Counted from the first letter of the stretch, positions 1 through 6,403 are shown. The stretch: 6,403 nucleotides of DNA from Bacteroidota bacterium (GCA_023386255.1 JAEWKB010000229.1:1-6403), one strand, 5' to 3'. Numbers and translations: made by a program. Notes: generated by a model not told the origin, from the sequence alone.

Positions 1-14
1 ACACAATACTGAGT

Positions 15-359
15 ATGAAAAAGATTATTATTGCCGGATTGCTGCTTTCAGCATGTGTAGTATCAGCCCAGGACATTGAGCATAAATATGAGATAGAGAA
101 CGGATTGGTAAAAGCTACCTATTATTACGAAAACGGCCACGTAAAGCAGGAGGGTTATTATAAAGACGGAAAATTGCACGGCAAATGGGTTGCTTACAAT
201 CAGGATGGTTCAAAGCAGTCGCTGGGAGAATACAACAATGGCGCCAAGGCCGGGAAATGGTTCTTTTGGAGTGCTAACAGCCTGAATGAAGTTGATTATG
301 CCGACAGCCGTATTGCGGAAGTGAAAAAATGGCAGAATACAGCTGTAGTGGCTAAATAA
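15..359 (+). CDS. Small exported MORN-repeat (YwqK-like) protein
   Basis: This 114-residue protein has a signal peptide (KK at residues 2-3, hydrophobic core about 4-17) with a likely signal peptidase I cut at VSA|Q19. Residues 10-14 (LLSAC) could also pass as a lipobox, so a lipoprotein is possible. The mature part carries MORN_2-type repeats: two clear copies start at residues 47 (GYYKDGKLHGKW) and 71 (GEYNNGAKAGKW), with a weaker partial copy (ENGHVKQE) at 39-46. The C-terminus, about 90-114, is not repeat-like. MORN_2 proteins are often named 'YwqK family antitoxin', and from memory close flavobacterial relatives are labelled 'nicotinic acid mononucleotide adenyltransferase'. No nucleotidyltransferase motif is visible, so that name is probably carried over from a neighbouring nadD gene. 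Function is unknown; a periplasmic or cell-surface location is inferred. Only 14 bases precede the ATG, so its promoter or operon partner lies outside the window. Confidence 0.85.
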   Translation: MKKIIIAGLLLSACVVSAQDIEHKYEIENGLVKATYYYENGHVKQEGYYKDGKLHGKWVAYNQDGSKQSLGEYNNGAKAGKWFFWSANSLNEVDYADSRIAEVKKWQNTAVVAK

Positions 360-381
360 GATAAAGATTTCCTATAAATTG

Positions 382-412
382 AAAAGGCTGTAATTAAATT
401 ACAGCCTTTTTT
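382..412. terminator. Bidirectional intrinsic terminator between convergent genes
   Basis: A 12-bp perfect stem (AAAAGGCTGTAA at 382-393 pairing with TTACAGCCTTTT at 399-410) encloses the 5-base loop TTAAA. The plus strand continues with a T-rich run (TTTTTTAGTTTTTG), which makes it a good terminator for the MORN gene that ends 22 bases upstream. Read on the minus strand, the four T's at the end of the stem serve the PepSY_TM gene. The stop codon of that gene (394-396 read in reverse) lies in the loop, so half of the stem is coding sequence. Confidence 0.85.
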
Positions 413-1587
413 AGTTTTTGTTTTTTCTCTTTCTTGTTCTTCCTTCCCCACCAGATAAGGAAGCCTGTAACCGGCAGCATCCCGCAGATGAAGCTTGCTA
501 TGAAAGCTATTATTTTGCCCGGAATGCCAAGTATAGCTCCTACGTGCACATCATAATTAGCCATGATAAGTTTCTCGCCAAAGTTCCGGTCCTTATGGTT
601 CTCTACATCCAGCAGTTTACCGGTATACTGGTCAAACTGCAAATGGTGATATACATAATAAAGCCCAGGATACTGTTGTACATACACATCAATCGCCGCT
701 TTAGGGTCGGCAGGTTTGCCAATGCTGAGGCCTGCCGCATCACTAAAGTGCTCAATTGCATAGGCATATGCTTTTTCAAGAGCTATGTCCGTATCGCCTG
801 TGGCCGCTTCTGATTGTTTAATTACCTCTACCGGGGGTGTAGTACTTTGGGCTCCGGCAACATATACAATAGCCTTAAACCATGTAAATGCCCACACCAT
901 ACCTGTAAAGGCTACAATTATGGCAATAAATGAAATGTAAAATCCGAATATGTTGTGGATGTCATAGTTTTTTCTGCGCCATTTGGTAGTATCCTTCCAA
1001 ACAAACCTGAAGCGCTGTTTTCGTGCCCCTTTGTTCTTTGGCCACCACAATATAAGGCCGGTAATGAGCATAACCACAAATATCAATGTAGCATAGCCAA
1101 CAATGGGCTGGCCAATATCATCTGTAAGCAGGAGGCTCCAGTGCAGCATTTTTACAATGTTGAAGAAATCTTTCTCTTCATCATAAATGCCCAAAATCTC
1201 ACCAGTGTACGGATCTACGTATATGTGGTAATAATAATCTATTTTATCAAAATACCATATAGATTCGGTAGTTTCATTTACTTTATAACAATGAAATTCA
1301 ACCGAACGCGAAGGATCTTTATATACGTGTGCATCACCCAGGTCTATGGTGTCACCAACAGCCGCATAGGTTTTATTCCATATAGTGCTTACAGGAAGTT
1401 TTTTCTCCTTTACTTCAGGTACGTAAATTGCATCGTGCCGCTGCCACGTAATTATTTCCTGACTGAATGCATAGATACAGCCGGTAATTGACAGCAGCAA
1501 AACAATTAGTCCGGAGGAGAGTCCGAGCCAAAGATGTACCTTGCCGATCCAGTATTTTGATTTTTTCTTTTTCTTATCTTTTGACAT
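394..1587 (-). CDS. PepSY-associated TM protein, probable ferric-siderophore reductase
   Basis: This 397-residue inner-membrane protein has four predicted helices at about residues 19-42, 162-182, 213-237 and 355-380. Lysine-rich ends (MSKDKKKKKSK and the last ~17 residues) place both termini in the cytoplasm. Two periplasmic segments (about 43-160 and 238-350) each carry a PepSY-like D-x-YTG motif (DPYTGE at 125-130, DQYTGK at 319-324). Four histidines sit at membrane borders in PepSY_TM contexts: H18 (KVHLWLG), H149 (LHWSLLL), H211 (YDIHNIFG) and H348 (YDVHVGAILG). The known relative Pseudomonas FoxB is a di-haem PepSY_TM protein that reduces iron in siderophores, and such histidines are the expected haem ligands. 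Lying just downstream of a siderophore receptor fits that role. The start at 1587 begins the lysine-rich N-terminus directly before helix 1. The family assignment is firm; the reductase activity is inferred. Confidence 0.85.
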   Translation of the reverse strand: MSKDKKKKKSKYWIGKVHLWLGLSSGLIVLLLSITGCIYAFSQEIITWQRHDAIYVPEVKEKKLPVSTIWNKTYAAVGDTIDLGDAHVYKDPSRSVEFHCYKVNETTESIWYFDKIDYYYHIYVDPYTGEILGIYDEEKDFFNIVKMLHWSLLLTDDIGQPIVGYATLIFVVMLITGLILWWPKNKGARKQRFRFVWKDTTKWRRKNYDIHNIFGFYISFIAIIVAFTGMVWAFTWFKAIVYVAGAQSTTPPVEVIKQSEAATGDTDIALEKAYAYAIEHFSDAAGLSIGKPADPKAAIDVYVQQYPGLYYVYHHLQFDQYTGKLLDVENHKDRNFGEKLIMANYDVHVGAILGIPGKIIAFIASFICGMLPVTGFLIWWGRKNKKEKKQKLKKAVI

Positions 1588-1600
1588 TACCGTAGCGGTA
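1588..1600 (-). promoter_or_regulatory. Small inverted repeat abutting the PepSY_TM start codon
   Basis: TACCG (1588-1592) and CGGTA (1596-1600) form a 5-bp stem with a 3-base loop immediately upstream of the ATG at 1587 on the minus strand. It could mask the start region in mRNA, but the stem is short and may be chance. Confidence 0.25.
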
Positions 1601-1605
1601 TAATT

Positions 1606-1637
1606 AAAGCATCTTCCGGAGGAGGAAGATGCTTTTT
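1606..1637. terminator. Hairpin in the receptor-reductase spacer
   Basis: A perfect 12-bp stem (AAAGCATCTTCC at 1606-1617 with GGAAGATGCTTT at 1624-1635) encloses a 6-base loop. It lies just downstream of the receptor stop codon (1641-1643). The T-tract follows the stem on the plus strand (CTTTTTATTTT). On the minus strand, where both neighbouring genes are read, the stem is followed only by TTTAATTATA. For the receptor transcript it is therefore a strong hairpin but a weak intrinsic terminator. It may cause partial termination or protect the 3' end of the receptor mRNA, with the reductase made by read-through. I see no TAnnTTTG promoter in the 53-bp spacer. Confidence 0.7.
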
Positions 1638-1640
1638 ATT

Positions 1641-4106
1641 TTAGAAATTGTAGCTTAAGCTTGCTGCAAACGCCCTTAATCTTTGCGGGTTGATGGTAGA
1701 CCAGCCTTTATAGTATTCTACATTACCTATGTTATCAAGCTTTAGGGTAAGCGTGAAATCATTAATAGTGTAAAATGCTGAAGCATTGAAGATGGTATAT
1801 TCAGGTAGGGTAAACGTACCGACATTCCTGTTGAATATCTTGTTCTCGCTGGCATGGTTTGCTCCAAAGCCAAGTCCGAAACCGTTAAGTGCGCCCTGAT
1901 TAAACTTATAGCTTGTCCAGAAGTTGATAAGGTTGCGTGGGCCTGAGCTCTCCGGCCTGAAGCCTACAAATGATGGGTCGCCCATAGATAGCTCGCTGTC
2001 ATTGTAGCTGTAGCCTGCAAGGATGCTCCATCCGTTTAGTGGCATAGCAATTATGCTGGCTTCAAAACCCTTGCTGCGCTGTTCGCCATCCTGCATATTG
2101 GTAACTTCAACAGGGCCGTTGTACATTTGGTACACCATGTCGCTTACCTTAATGTTATAGTAGCTTAGTGTTGCTGTAAGCCTGTTATCAAACAGGTCTA
2201 ATTTTGTTCCTATCTCAAACTGGTTTGCCTGCTCCGGCTTAAAGGTTCTTGATGTAGGTGTGCCCGATGCATTCCTGTCTTCACCCGGGGCCACATTTAC
2301 AAAGCCATTCATGTAGTTAGCAAATACTGCTACTTTATTAAGCACCGGCTGATAAACAATGCCGAATTTTGGTGAAAGCGCCGTTTGAAGGAAATCATCA
2401 TCATCGGTCAGTACATTTCCTTTGTTTGAGAACCTGTCAACCCTTAAGCTTGCCATTACTGATAGATTATCAAAGATGTTGAAGACATCCTGGGCATAAG
2501 CACTAAAAATTTCTTCTTTTGTTTTGGAAGGTGCAATCTGGCCACTTTCAAGAAGCGCATCGGTGCCTGCCTGTGTAAGCACACCGGTATCATCACCATA
2601 TGGGCCTGCGGCAGGGCTGCCTATAGTTGCAAGATAAGCAGTAAACTGTGACAGGTTACGGCCAATGTAAACAGATCCGTTGCCTACATAACCACTGCTG
2701 TTGTTAACCACGTTACGGTTAAAGTAGTCAAGCCCGATAACAATCCTGTTCCTGAATTTGCCAATCCTGAAATCGCCAATAAAGTTTTGCTGAATGTCAG
2801 TTCCGTATGTTTCAGAGTTTTGCTTGCTCATGTAGCGGTTAAGTACCACACCATCGGTTACTGTGGTATATTGTGAGCCTTCATACAGGTAAGAGTAATA
2901 CCCGTCAGACTTTGTTGATGTCCTTGAAAATACAGTTTGAGATGTCCATTGAGCAGATATCTGGTAGTTCATCTGCGCCTGGATGTTAAAGGTATTATTA
3001 TCCATGTACAGGTCATTGCTTGTGTACGAACGCTTGTGGTCATAGCCAAGCTCATTTATGTCATGCACCCTTAAGTCAGTGCCCCTGTCAAGGAAAAGCA
3101 TGGTCTGGTTGGTGCTGCGGCCATTAAATATTTCGGTGTTTACAAAGAATGAAAGCTTGTCGGTAGCCTGGTAGGTAAGAGATGGCGCAACAAAAAGTGA
3201 TTTCCTGAAACCTGCGTCCTGGTAGCTATTTTCGGTATGGTAAGCAGCATTTAGCCTTACAGCCACTTTTTCTTCAGCGCCCAGCGGCGTGTTTAGGTCA
3301 ACAGCATAGCGGTTAAGGCCATACGTGCCTCCTGAATAGTTAATGTTACCGCCGAAAGTGCTGAAAGGCCTCTTGGTGTTAACGTTGATAAGCCCGCCGT
3401 AGGATACAAGGCTGCTGCCAAAAAGCGTACCTGATGGGCCTTTTATAACTTCAATGCTTTCAATATTAGCAGGGTCAGGCGAACCGTTGGTTATGGCAGG
3501 AAGCCCGTTAACCATAGTGGGCTGAACGGCAAATCCGCGAAGGGAGTAGTAGCCTGCCCCATCGCTGCCGCGGCCTGTAGATTCCCAAAGCTTATCAATG
3601 CCCGGTGCATTTTTAAGGGCATCATCAAAGTTTGTTACAACCTGCTCTTTAAGTATTTCTGCTGTAATAGTATTGTAAACCTGTGGGTTCTCTATATTTT
3701 TTAAAGGCATTTTAGAAACAACATTACTGCTTTCGCGGGTATACTTGTTGGCCTTTCTTGCTTCAATTACAACTTCATCAAGTTCCTGGCGGCTCATAGA
3801 AAGTGTAAAGTTCTTTGTCATAGATATGCCTTCCTCTACAGATATGTTTTCCTCAACTGAAGATACACCAATGCCAGTAACAGTAATTGTGTAATCGCCT
3901 GTCTTTACTTTATTTATAACATATTGCCCCTGCTCATTGGTAACAGCCCTGTATGAAGTGCCTTTTAACGATACTGTGACACCTTCAGCAGGAGAATTAT
4001 CACTCAGGTTGATTGTACCGCTGATACTGCTTCCGTTCTGTGCCTGCATGATAAATGATATCATCAGCATCAGGCAAAACAACAGCTTTTTACTAATTGT
4101 ATTCAT
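1641..4106 (-). CDS. TonB-dependent siderophore receptor
   Basis: This 821-residue outer-membrane receptor imports a ferric siderophore using energy from TonB-ExbBD. In order it has a signal peptide (1-22, cut before Q23), a carboxypeptidase-regulatory-like beta-sandwich domain (about 25-105), a TonB-box-like segment LDEVVIEA (109-116), a plug domain (about 130-250, with LRGF at 189-192 and IEVIKGPSGTLFG at 218-230) and a beta-barrel ending in a terminal phenylalanine (LSYNF), the usual outer-membrane sorting signal. Length and plug signatures fit the siderophore-receptor subfamily rather than SusC-type glycan importers. There is no STN signalling domain and no FecI/FecR pair nearby, so it probably does not signal through an anti-sigma factor. 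An open frame extends to an ATG at 4169. I chose 4106 because it starts the signal peptide and because 4169 lies upstream of the promoter's -7 box. The substrate cannot be read from the sequence. Confidence 0.93.
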   Translation of the reverse strand: MNTISKKLLFCLMLMISFIMQAQNGSSISGTINLSDNSPAEGVTVSLKGTSYRAVTNEQGQYVINKVKTGDYTITVTGIGVSSVEENISVEEGISMTKNFTLSMSRQELDEVVIEARKANKYTRESSNVVSKMPLKNIENPQVYNTITAEILKEQVVTNFDDALKNAPGIDKLWESTGRGSDGAGYYSLRGFAVQPTMVNGLPAITNGSPDPANIESIEVIKGPSGTLFGSSLVSYGGLINVNTKRPFSTFGGNINYSGGTYGLNRYAVDLNTPLGAEEKVAVRLNAAYHTENSYQDAGFRKSLFVAPSLTYQATDKLSFFVNTEIFNGRSTNQTMLFLDRGTDLRVHDINELGYDHKRSYTSNDLYMDNNTFNIQAQMNYQISAQWTSQTVFSRTSTKSDGYYSYLYEGSQYTTVTDGVVLNRYMSKQNSETYGTDIQQNFIGDFRIGKFRNRIVIGLDYFNRNVVNNSSGYVGNGSVYIGRNLSQFTAYLATIGSPAAGPYGDDTGVLTQAGTDALLESGQIAPSKTKEEIFSAYAQDVFNIFDNLSVMASLRVDRFSNKGNVLTDDDDFLQTALSPKFGIVYQPVLNKVAVFANYMNGFVNVAPGEDRNASGTPTSRTFKPEQANQFEIGTKLDLFDNRLTATLSYYNIKVSDMVYQMYNGPVEVTNMQDGEQRSKGFEASIIAMPLNGWSILAGYSYNDSELSMGDPSFVGFRPESSGPRNLINFWTSYKFNQGALNGFGLGFGANHASENKIFNRNVGTFTLPEYTIFNASAFYTINDFTLTLKLDNIGNVEYYKGWSTINPQRLRAFAASLSYNF

Positions 4107-4137
4107 GTTTATGGTATTGATGTTTTGTTTTCGGGTG

Positions 4138-4170
4138 CAAAGGTAGGGACAGGATATAATACAAGCCAAA
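4138..4170 (-). promoter_or_regulatory. Bacteroidota-type promoter of the siderophore receptor gene
   Basis: On the minus strand, TACCTTTG (4145-4138) matches the Bacteroidota -7 consensus TAnnTTTG, and TTTG (4170-4167) gives the -33 element with a 21-base spacer, within the known range. Transcription should begin near 4130, leaving a leader of about 25 bases before the ATG at 4106. The leader is AC-rich and has no Shine-Dalgarno sequence, as is usual in this phylum. Confidence 0.8.
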
Positions 4171-4193
4171 TTATTTTTAATTATTCTAAATAA
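4171..4193. promoter_or_regulatory. AT-rich imperfect palindrome touching the -33 box (candidate operator)
   Basis: A 23-bp dyad centred on 4182 has matching outer arms (TTATTT and AAATAA read on the minus strand) and a symmetric centre (AATAATT), with 9 of 11 positions paired. It directly abuts the -33 element of the siderophore receptor promoter, where an iron-responsive Fur-type regulator could act. The stretch is almost pure A+T, so symmetry by chance is fairly likely. The regulator is inferred, not shown. Confidence 0.3.
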
Positions 4194-4268
4194 ATTATAA
4201 ATCCACTTTTTTGATTGTGGTATCGTTATAGAAATTAACTTTTCTTTAAGAACTCATAATATTTTTTG

Positions 4269-4287
4269 CTGTTTGGTTACGAAACAG
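4269..4287. repeat. 19-bp dyad CTGTTTGGTTACGAAACAG
   Basis: Eight of nine position pairs are complementary around the central T at 4278. It sits between the terminator of the efflux gene and the receptor promoter, about 125 bp upstream of the -7 box. The form suits a dimeric regulator's operator, or a short RNA hairpin with a 6-bp stem and 7-base loop. There is no following U-tract on either strand, so it is not a terminator. The rest of the intergenic stretch between this dyad and the AT-rich palindrome shows nothing I can name. Confidence 0.3.
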
Positions 4288-4311
4288 ATGATGTTGTTAA
4301 GGTAAAAGCAT

Positions 4312-4335
4312 AAAAAAACCTCCCCGAAGGGAGGT
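4312..4335 (-). terminator. Intrinsic terminator of the RND efflux gene, UUCG loop
   Basis: Read on the minus strand, ACCTCCC, the tetraloop TTCG and GGGAGGT form a 7-bp GC-rich stem followed by a run of T's (seven in plus-strand A's at 4312-4318, the first paired in the stem). The C(UUCG)G cap is the classic extra-stable tetraloop. It starts 22 bases after the RND stop codon and separates that transcript from the receptor gene. Confidence 0.92.
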
Positions 4336-4357
4336 ATTGAAATATATAAATGGGGGA

Positions 4358-6403
4358 TTAGTGTTTTACGGTGAACCCGTCATCACTCAGTTCGCGGTGC
4401 TCATAATCGGCAACCATAAGCTCTTCATAATTAGGCGGGTCTTTTTTAGAGAACCTCCTTATAAGGCTGTCGAATATCGAGTACACCACCGGTACAATAA
4501 TAAGCGTAAGAAACAGTGAGCTTATCAAACCACCTATTACAACCCATGCAAGGCCGTTGTTCATTTCAGCCGCACCGCCCTTTGCCAATGCAATAGGAAT
4601 CATACCTATAACCATTGCAATAGTGGTCATAAGGATAGGGCGGAGACGGGCGTGGTTAGCTTGTACCAGTGCATTAAATGTGGTTTCGCCTTCTGCTTTT
4701 CTGTGGTTTGTAAAGTCAACCAGCAGGATCGCATTTTTACATACAAGGCCAATTAGCATTATGATACCTAATATTGTAAATATGTTAAGCGAGTTATTAG
4801 TTAATGCCAGGGCTAAAAGTGCACCGATAAAGGACAGCGGTACCGAGAACAATACCACAAACGGGTACACAAAGCTATTATACAGCGCTACCATTACCAG
4901 GTATACCAACACAATAGCAGCCAGTAATGCAATACCAAGCGTACCGAAACCTTCGCCCTGCATTTCCATATCACCTCCCCATACGTAACTTACACCCGGC
5001 GGGGTTTCTTTGTCAAGGAAGTTGGCCTGCCAGTCGGCAATTACAGAGCCTACCGGGCGCCCTACAGACTGTCCCTGAACGGTAACAGAGGCACTTTTGT
5101 CACGCCTTTCCAGTAATGATGGTCCTGAACCTTCAGTAATTGTAGCAAATTGTGATAGTTTTATTTCCTGCCCCGCATTGTTTACAAATGTAAGGTTGCG
5201 AACATCATTAATGTTCATACGGTTGTACTCACCAAAACGGATGTTGATGTCATATTCATACTGGCCTGCACGGTATTTACCATCGGTATTACCGTTAAAT
5301 GCGGTTTGCATTGTTAAACCTACCATCTGCAGGTCCAGGCCTAAGGCCGACATCTTATCACGGTCAACCTGAACGTTAACTTCGGGCGACCCGGACTCTG
5401 ATGTAAGCTTAATCTCTGTAGCGCCTTCTACCTTGGCAAGTTCGGCAGCAGCCTTATTGGCATAGGCCATGGCGCTTTCAAGATCGTTTGCTGTTACCGT
5501 AAGCGCGATAGGCGCATCATCGGCACCACCCATAATACTTACCGGTACTGTTTTTATCTTGGTGCCAACCAGTACATTTTCAAGTTCGCGCTTTGTTTTG
5601 GCAGCATATACAAAAGAGTTATCCTCCCGTTGTTCGGCATCTACTAAGGTTACGGTAATTTCAGCTTTATAGGCCGTTCCCTGCACCCCTCCGGCAAAAC
5701 CTTCGCTGGTTTGGCCTACAGTAGTAATTATACTTTTTACCTCAGGTTTTGATGCCAGGAATTTTTCCGCCTTTTGCGTCATAAAGTTCGTTTGTTCCAG
5801 CGAAGCATCCTTCGGCTGCTCCATCTGTACAATGAACTGCCCCCTGTCAAGCTTGGCAAAGAATTCACCACCTACAAATGCTCCCGCAATAAACAGTGAG
5901 GCAAAAAATAACAGCACGGCTACACCAAGGCTTGCCAGTTTGGTTGTCCTGCTCTTAAGCGACCATTTCAGGATATCCGTAACCCAAGCCACAAAGCGGT
6001 CAAGGCCACGCTCAAAGCCAAGTATTACACGGCCGTAGATTGATTTGTTTGTAAGATGCTCCAGTTTACCGAATCGTGATGACAGCCACGGGATAAGTGT
6101 GAATGATGACAATAATGATAATAATGTGGCAATTACCACCACTACACAAAATTGTGTAATAATATTACTTACAAGTCCAGAACTCATGGCAATAGGAAGG
6201 AAAACCACCACAATTACCAAAGTAATGGCCGATACGGTAAACCCAATCTCTTTAGTTCCTTCATAAGCTGCGCGCACACGGTTCTTGCCCATTTCCATGT
6301 GGCGGTATATATTTTCAAGTACCACAATGGCGTCATCCACAAGGATACCTACCACCAGCGATAAACCAAGCAAGCTCATAAGGTTAAGGGTATAGCCCAT
6401 AAG
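4358..6403 (-). CDS. RND multidrug efflux permease, AcrB/HAE-1 type (C-terminal part)
   Basis: This inner-membrane proton-driven pump is cut by the right edge. About 681 codons are present and roughly 385 N-terminal residues are missing, judged by alignment to AcrB. The methionine at 6398-6400 is internal, because the frame runs on to 6403. Numbering from that methionine, helix 4 carries LVDDAIVVLEN with the aspartate pair D22-D23 (AcrB D407/D408). K555 (CKNAILLVDF), R585 and T592 (RLRPILMTT) match AcrB K940, R971 and T978, so the whole proton relay is intact. The double aspartate favours the drug-exporting HAE-1 group over the metal-exporting CusA/CzcA group. A large periplasmic loop (about 176-485) lies between helices 7 and 8, and helices 8-12 fill about 487-645, followed by a charged 35-residue cytoplasmic tail. 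It should work with a membrane-fusion protein and a TolC-like channel, probably encoded nearby outside the window. Substrate unknown. Confidence 0.95.
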   Translation of the reverse strand, partial: LMGYTLNLMSLLGLSLVVGILVDDAIVVLENIYRHMEMGKNRVRAAYEGTKEIGFTVSAITLVIVVVFLPIAMSSGLVSNIITQFCVVVVIATLLSLLSSFTLIPWLSSRFGKLEHLTNKSIYGRVILGFERGLDRFVAWVTDILKWSLKSRTTKLASLGVAVLLFFASLFIAGAFVGGEFFAKLDRGQFIVQMEQPKDASLEQTNFMTQKAEKFLASKPEVKSIITTVGQTSEGFAGGVQGTAYKAEITVTLVDAEQREDNSFVYAAKTKRELENVLVGTKIKTVPVSIMGGADDAPIALTVTANDLESAMAYANKAAAELAKVEGATEIKLTSESGSPEVNVQVDRDKMSALGLDLQMVGLTMQTAFNGNTDGKYRAGQYEYDINIRFGEYNRMNINDVRNLTFVNNAGQEIKLSQFATITEGSGPSLLERRDKSASVTVQGQSVGRPVGSVIADWQANFLDKETPPGVSYVWGGDMEMQGEGFGTLGIALLAAIVLVYLVMVALYNSFVYPFVVLFSVPLSFIGALLALALTNNSLNIFTILGIIMLIGLVCKNAILLVDFTNHRKAEGETTFNALVQANHARLRPILMTTIAMVIGMIPIALAKGGAAEMNNGLAWVVIGGLISSLFLTLIIVPVVYSIFDSLIRRFSKKDPPNYEELMVADYEHRELSDDGFTVKH

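Noticed and set aside
418..813. 131-codon open frame on the plus strand after the MORN gene
   Set aside because: It is antisense to the 3' part of the PepSY_TM gene and begins within the T-rich tail of the terminator; no recognisable protein features.
955..1491. 178-codon open frame on the plus strand opposite the PepSY_TM gene
   Set aside because: It lies wholly antisense to a well-supported membrane-protein gene, shows no domain or signal, and its composition is what the complement of that gene would give.
1651..1664. Short palindrome AGCTTAAGCT near the end of the receptor gene
   Set aside because: It is inside the codons for the conserved C-terminal beta-strand and is short enough to be chance.
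4203..4220. CCAC...GTGG inverted repeat in the intergenic region
   Set aside because: A 4-bp stem with a 10-base loop is too weak to support a structure or operator.
4337..4519. 60-codon open frame on the plus strand running from the intergenic region into the RND gene
   Set aside because: Most of it is antisense to the RND C-terminal tail, no promoter is visible, and the peptide resembles nothing known to me.
4557..4988. 143-codon open frame on the plus strand opposite the RND gene
   Set aside because: Antisense shadow of conserved RND helices 8-11; the same applies to the smaller plus-strand frames between 5097 and 6364.
6398..6400. ATG as a possible start of the RND permease
   Set aside because: The frame stays open to the window edge and this methionine falls just before helix 4 of the RND fold, so it is an internal residue of a gene cut by the window.

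Overview
The window looks like chromosomal DNA from a member of the Bacteroidota, most likely a Flavobacterium-like flavobacterium. The evidence is a TonB-dependent receptor with an N-terminal carboxypeptidase-regulatory-like domain, a Bacteroidota-type promoter (TTTG-N21-TACCTTTG), no Shine-Dalgarno sequences before the starts, and protein sequences of flavobacterial character. It holds three complete genes and one gene cut by the right edge. I saw no tRNA, rRNA, CRISPR array, insertion sequence or phage gene.

Layout from left to right. A short exported MORN-repeat protein (15-359, plus strand) is followed by a bidirectional hairpin terminator (382-412). Converging on it from the minus strand is a four-helix PepSY_TM membrane protein (394-1587), probably a haem-containing ferric-siderophore reductase. 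A 53-bp spacer with a strong hairpin separates it from the gene upstream on the same strand, a TonB-dependent siderophore receptor (1641-4106). That receptor has its own recognisable promoter at 4138-4170, which also fixes its start codon at 4106 rather than at the longer-ORF start at 4169. A 251-bp intergenic stretch holds the promoter, two dyad-symmetric sequences and a UUCG-capped terminator. The terminator closes the last gene, an RND-family drug-efflux permease (4358-6403, minus strand), whose first ~385 codons lie beyond the window.

The receptor and the PepSY_TM protein make a plausible two-step iron module: the receptor takes a ferric siderophore across the outer membrane using TonB energy, and the inner-membrane protein reduces the iron so that it is released. 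The spacer hairpin may make the receptor more abundant than the reductase. The RND pump looks like a separate transcription unit, probably the last gene of an efflux operon starting outside the window. The MORN protein probably follows another gene outside the left edge.

I found no convincing new system. The best leads are regulatory: the stop codon placed in the loop of a shared terminator, the spacer hairpin whose U-tract faces the strand without a gene, and the two dyads upstream of the receptor.
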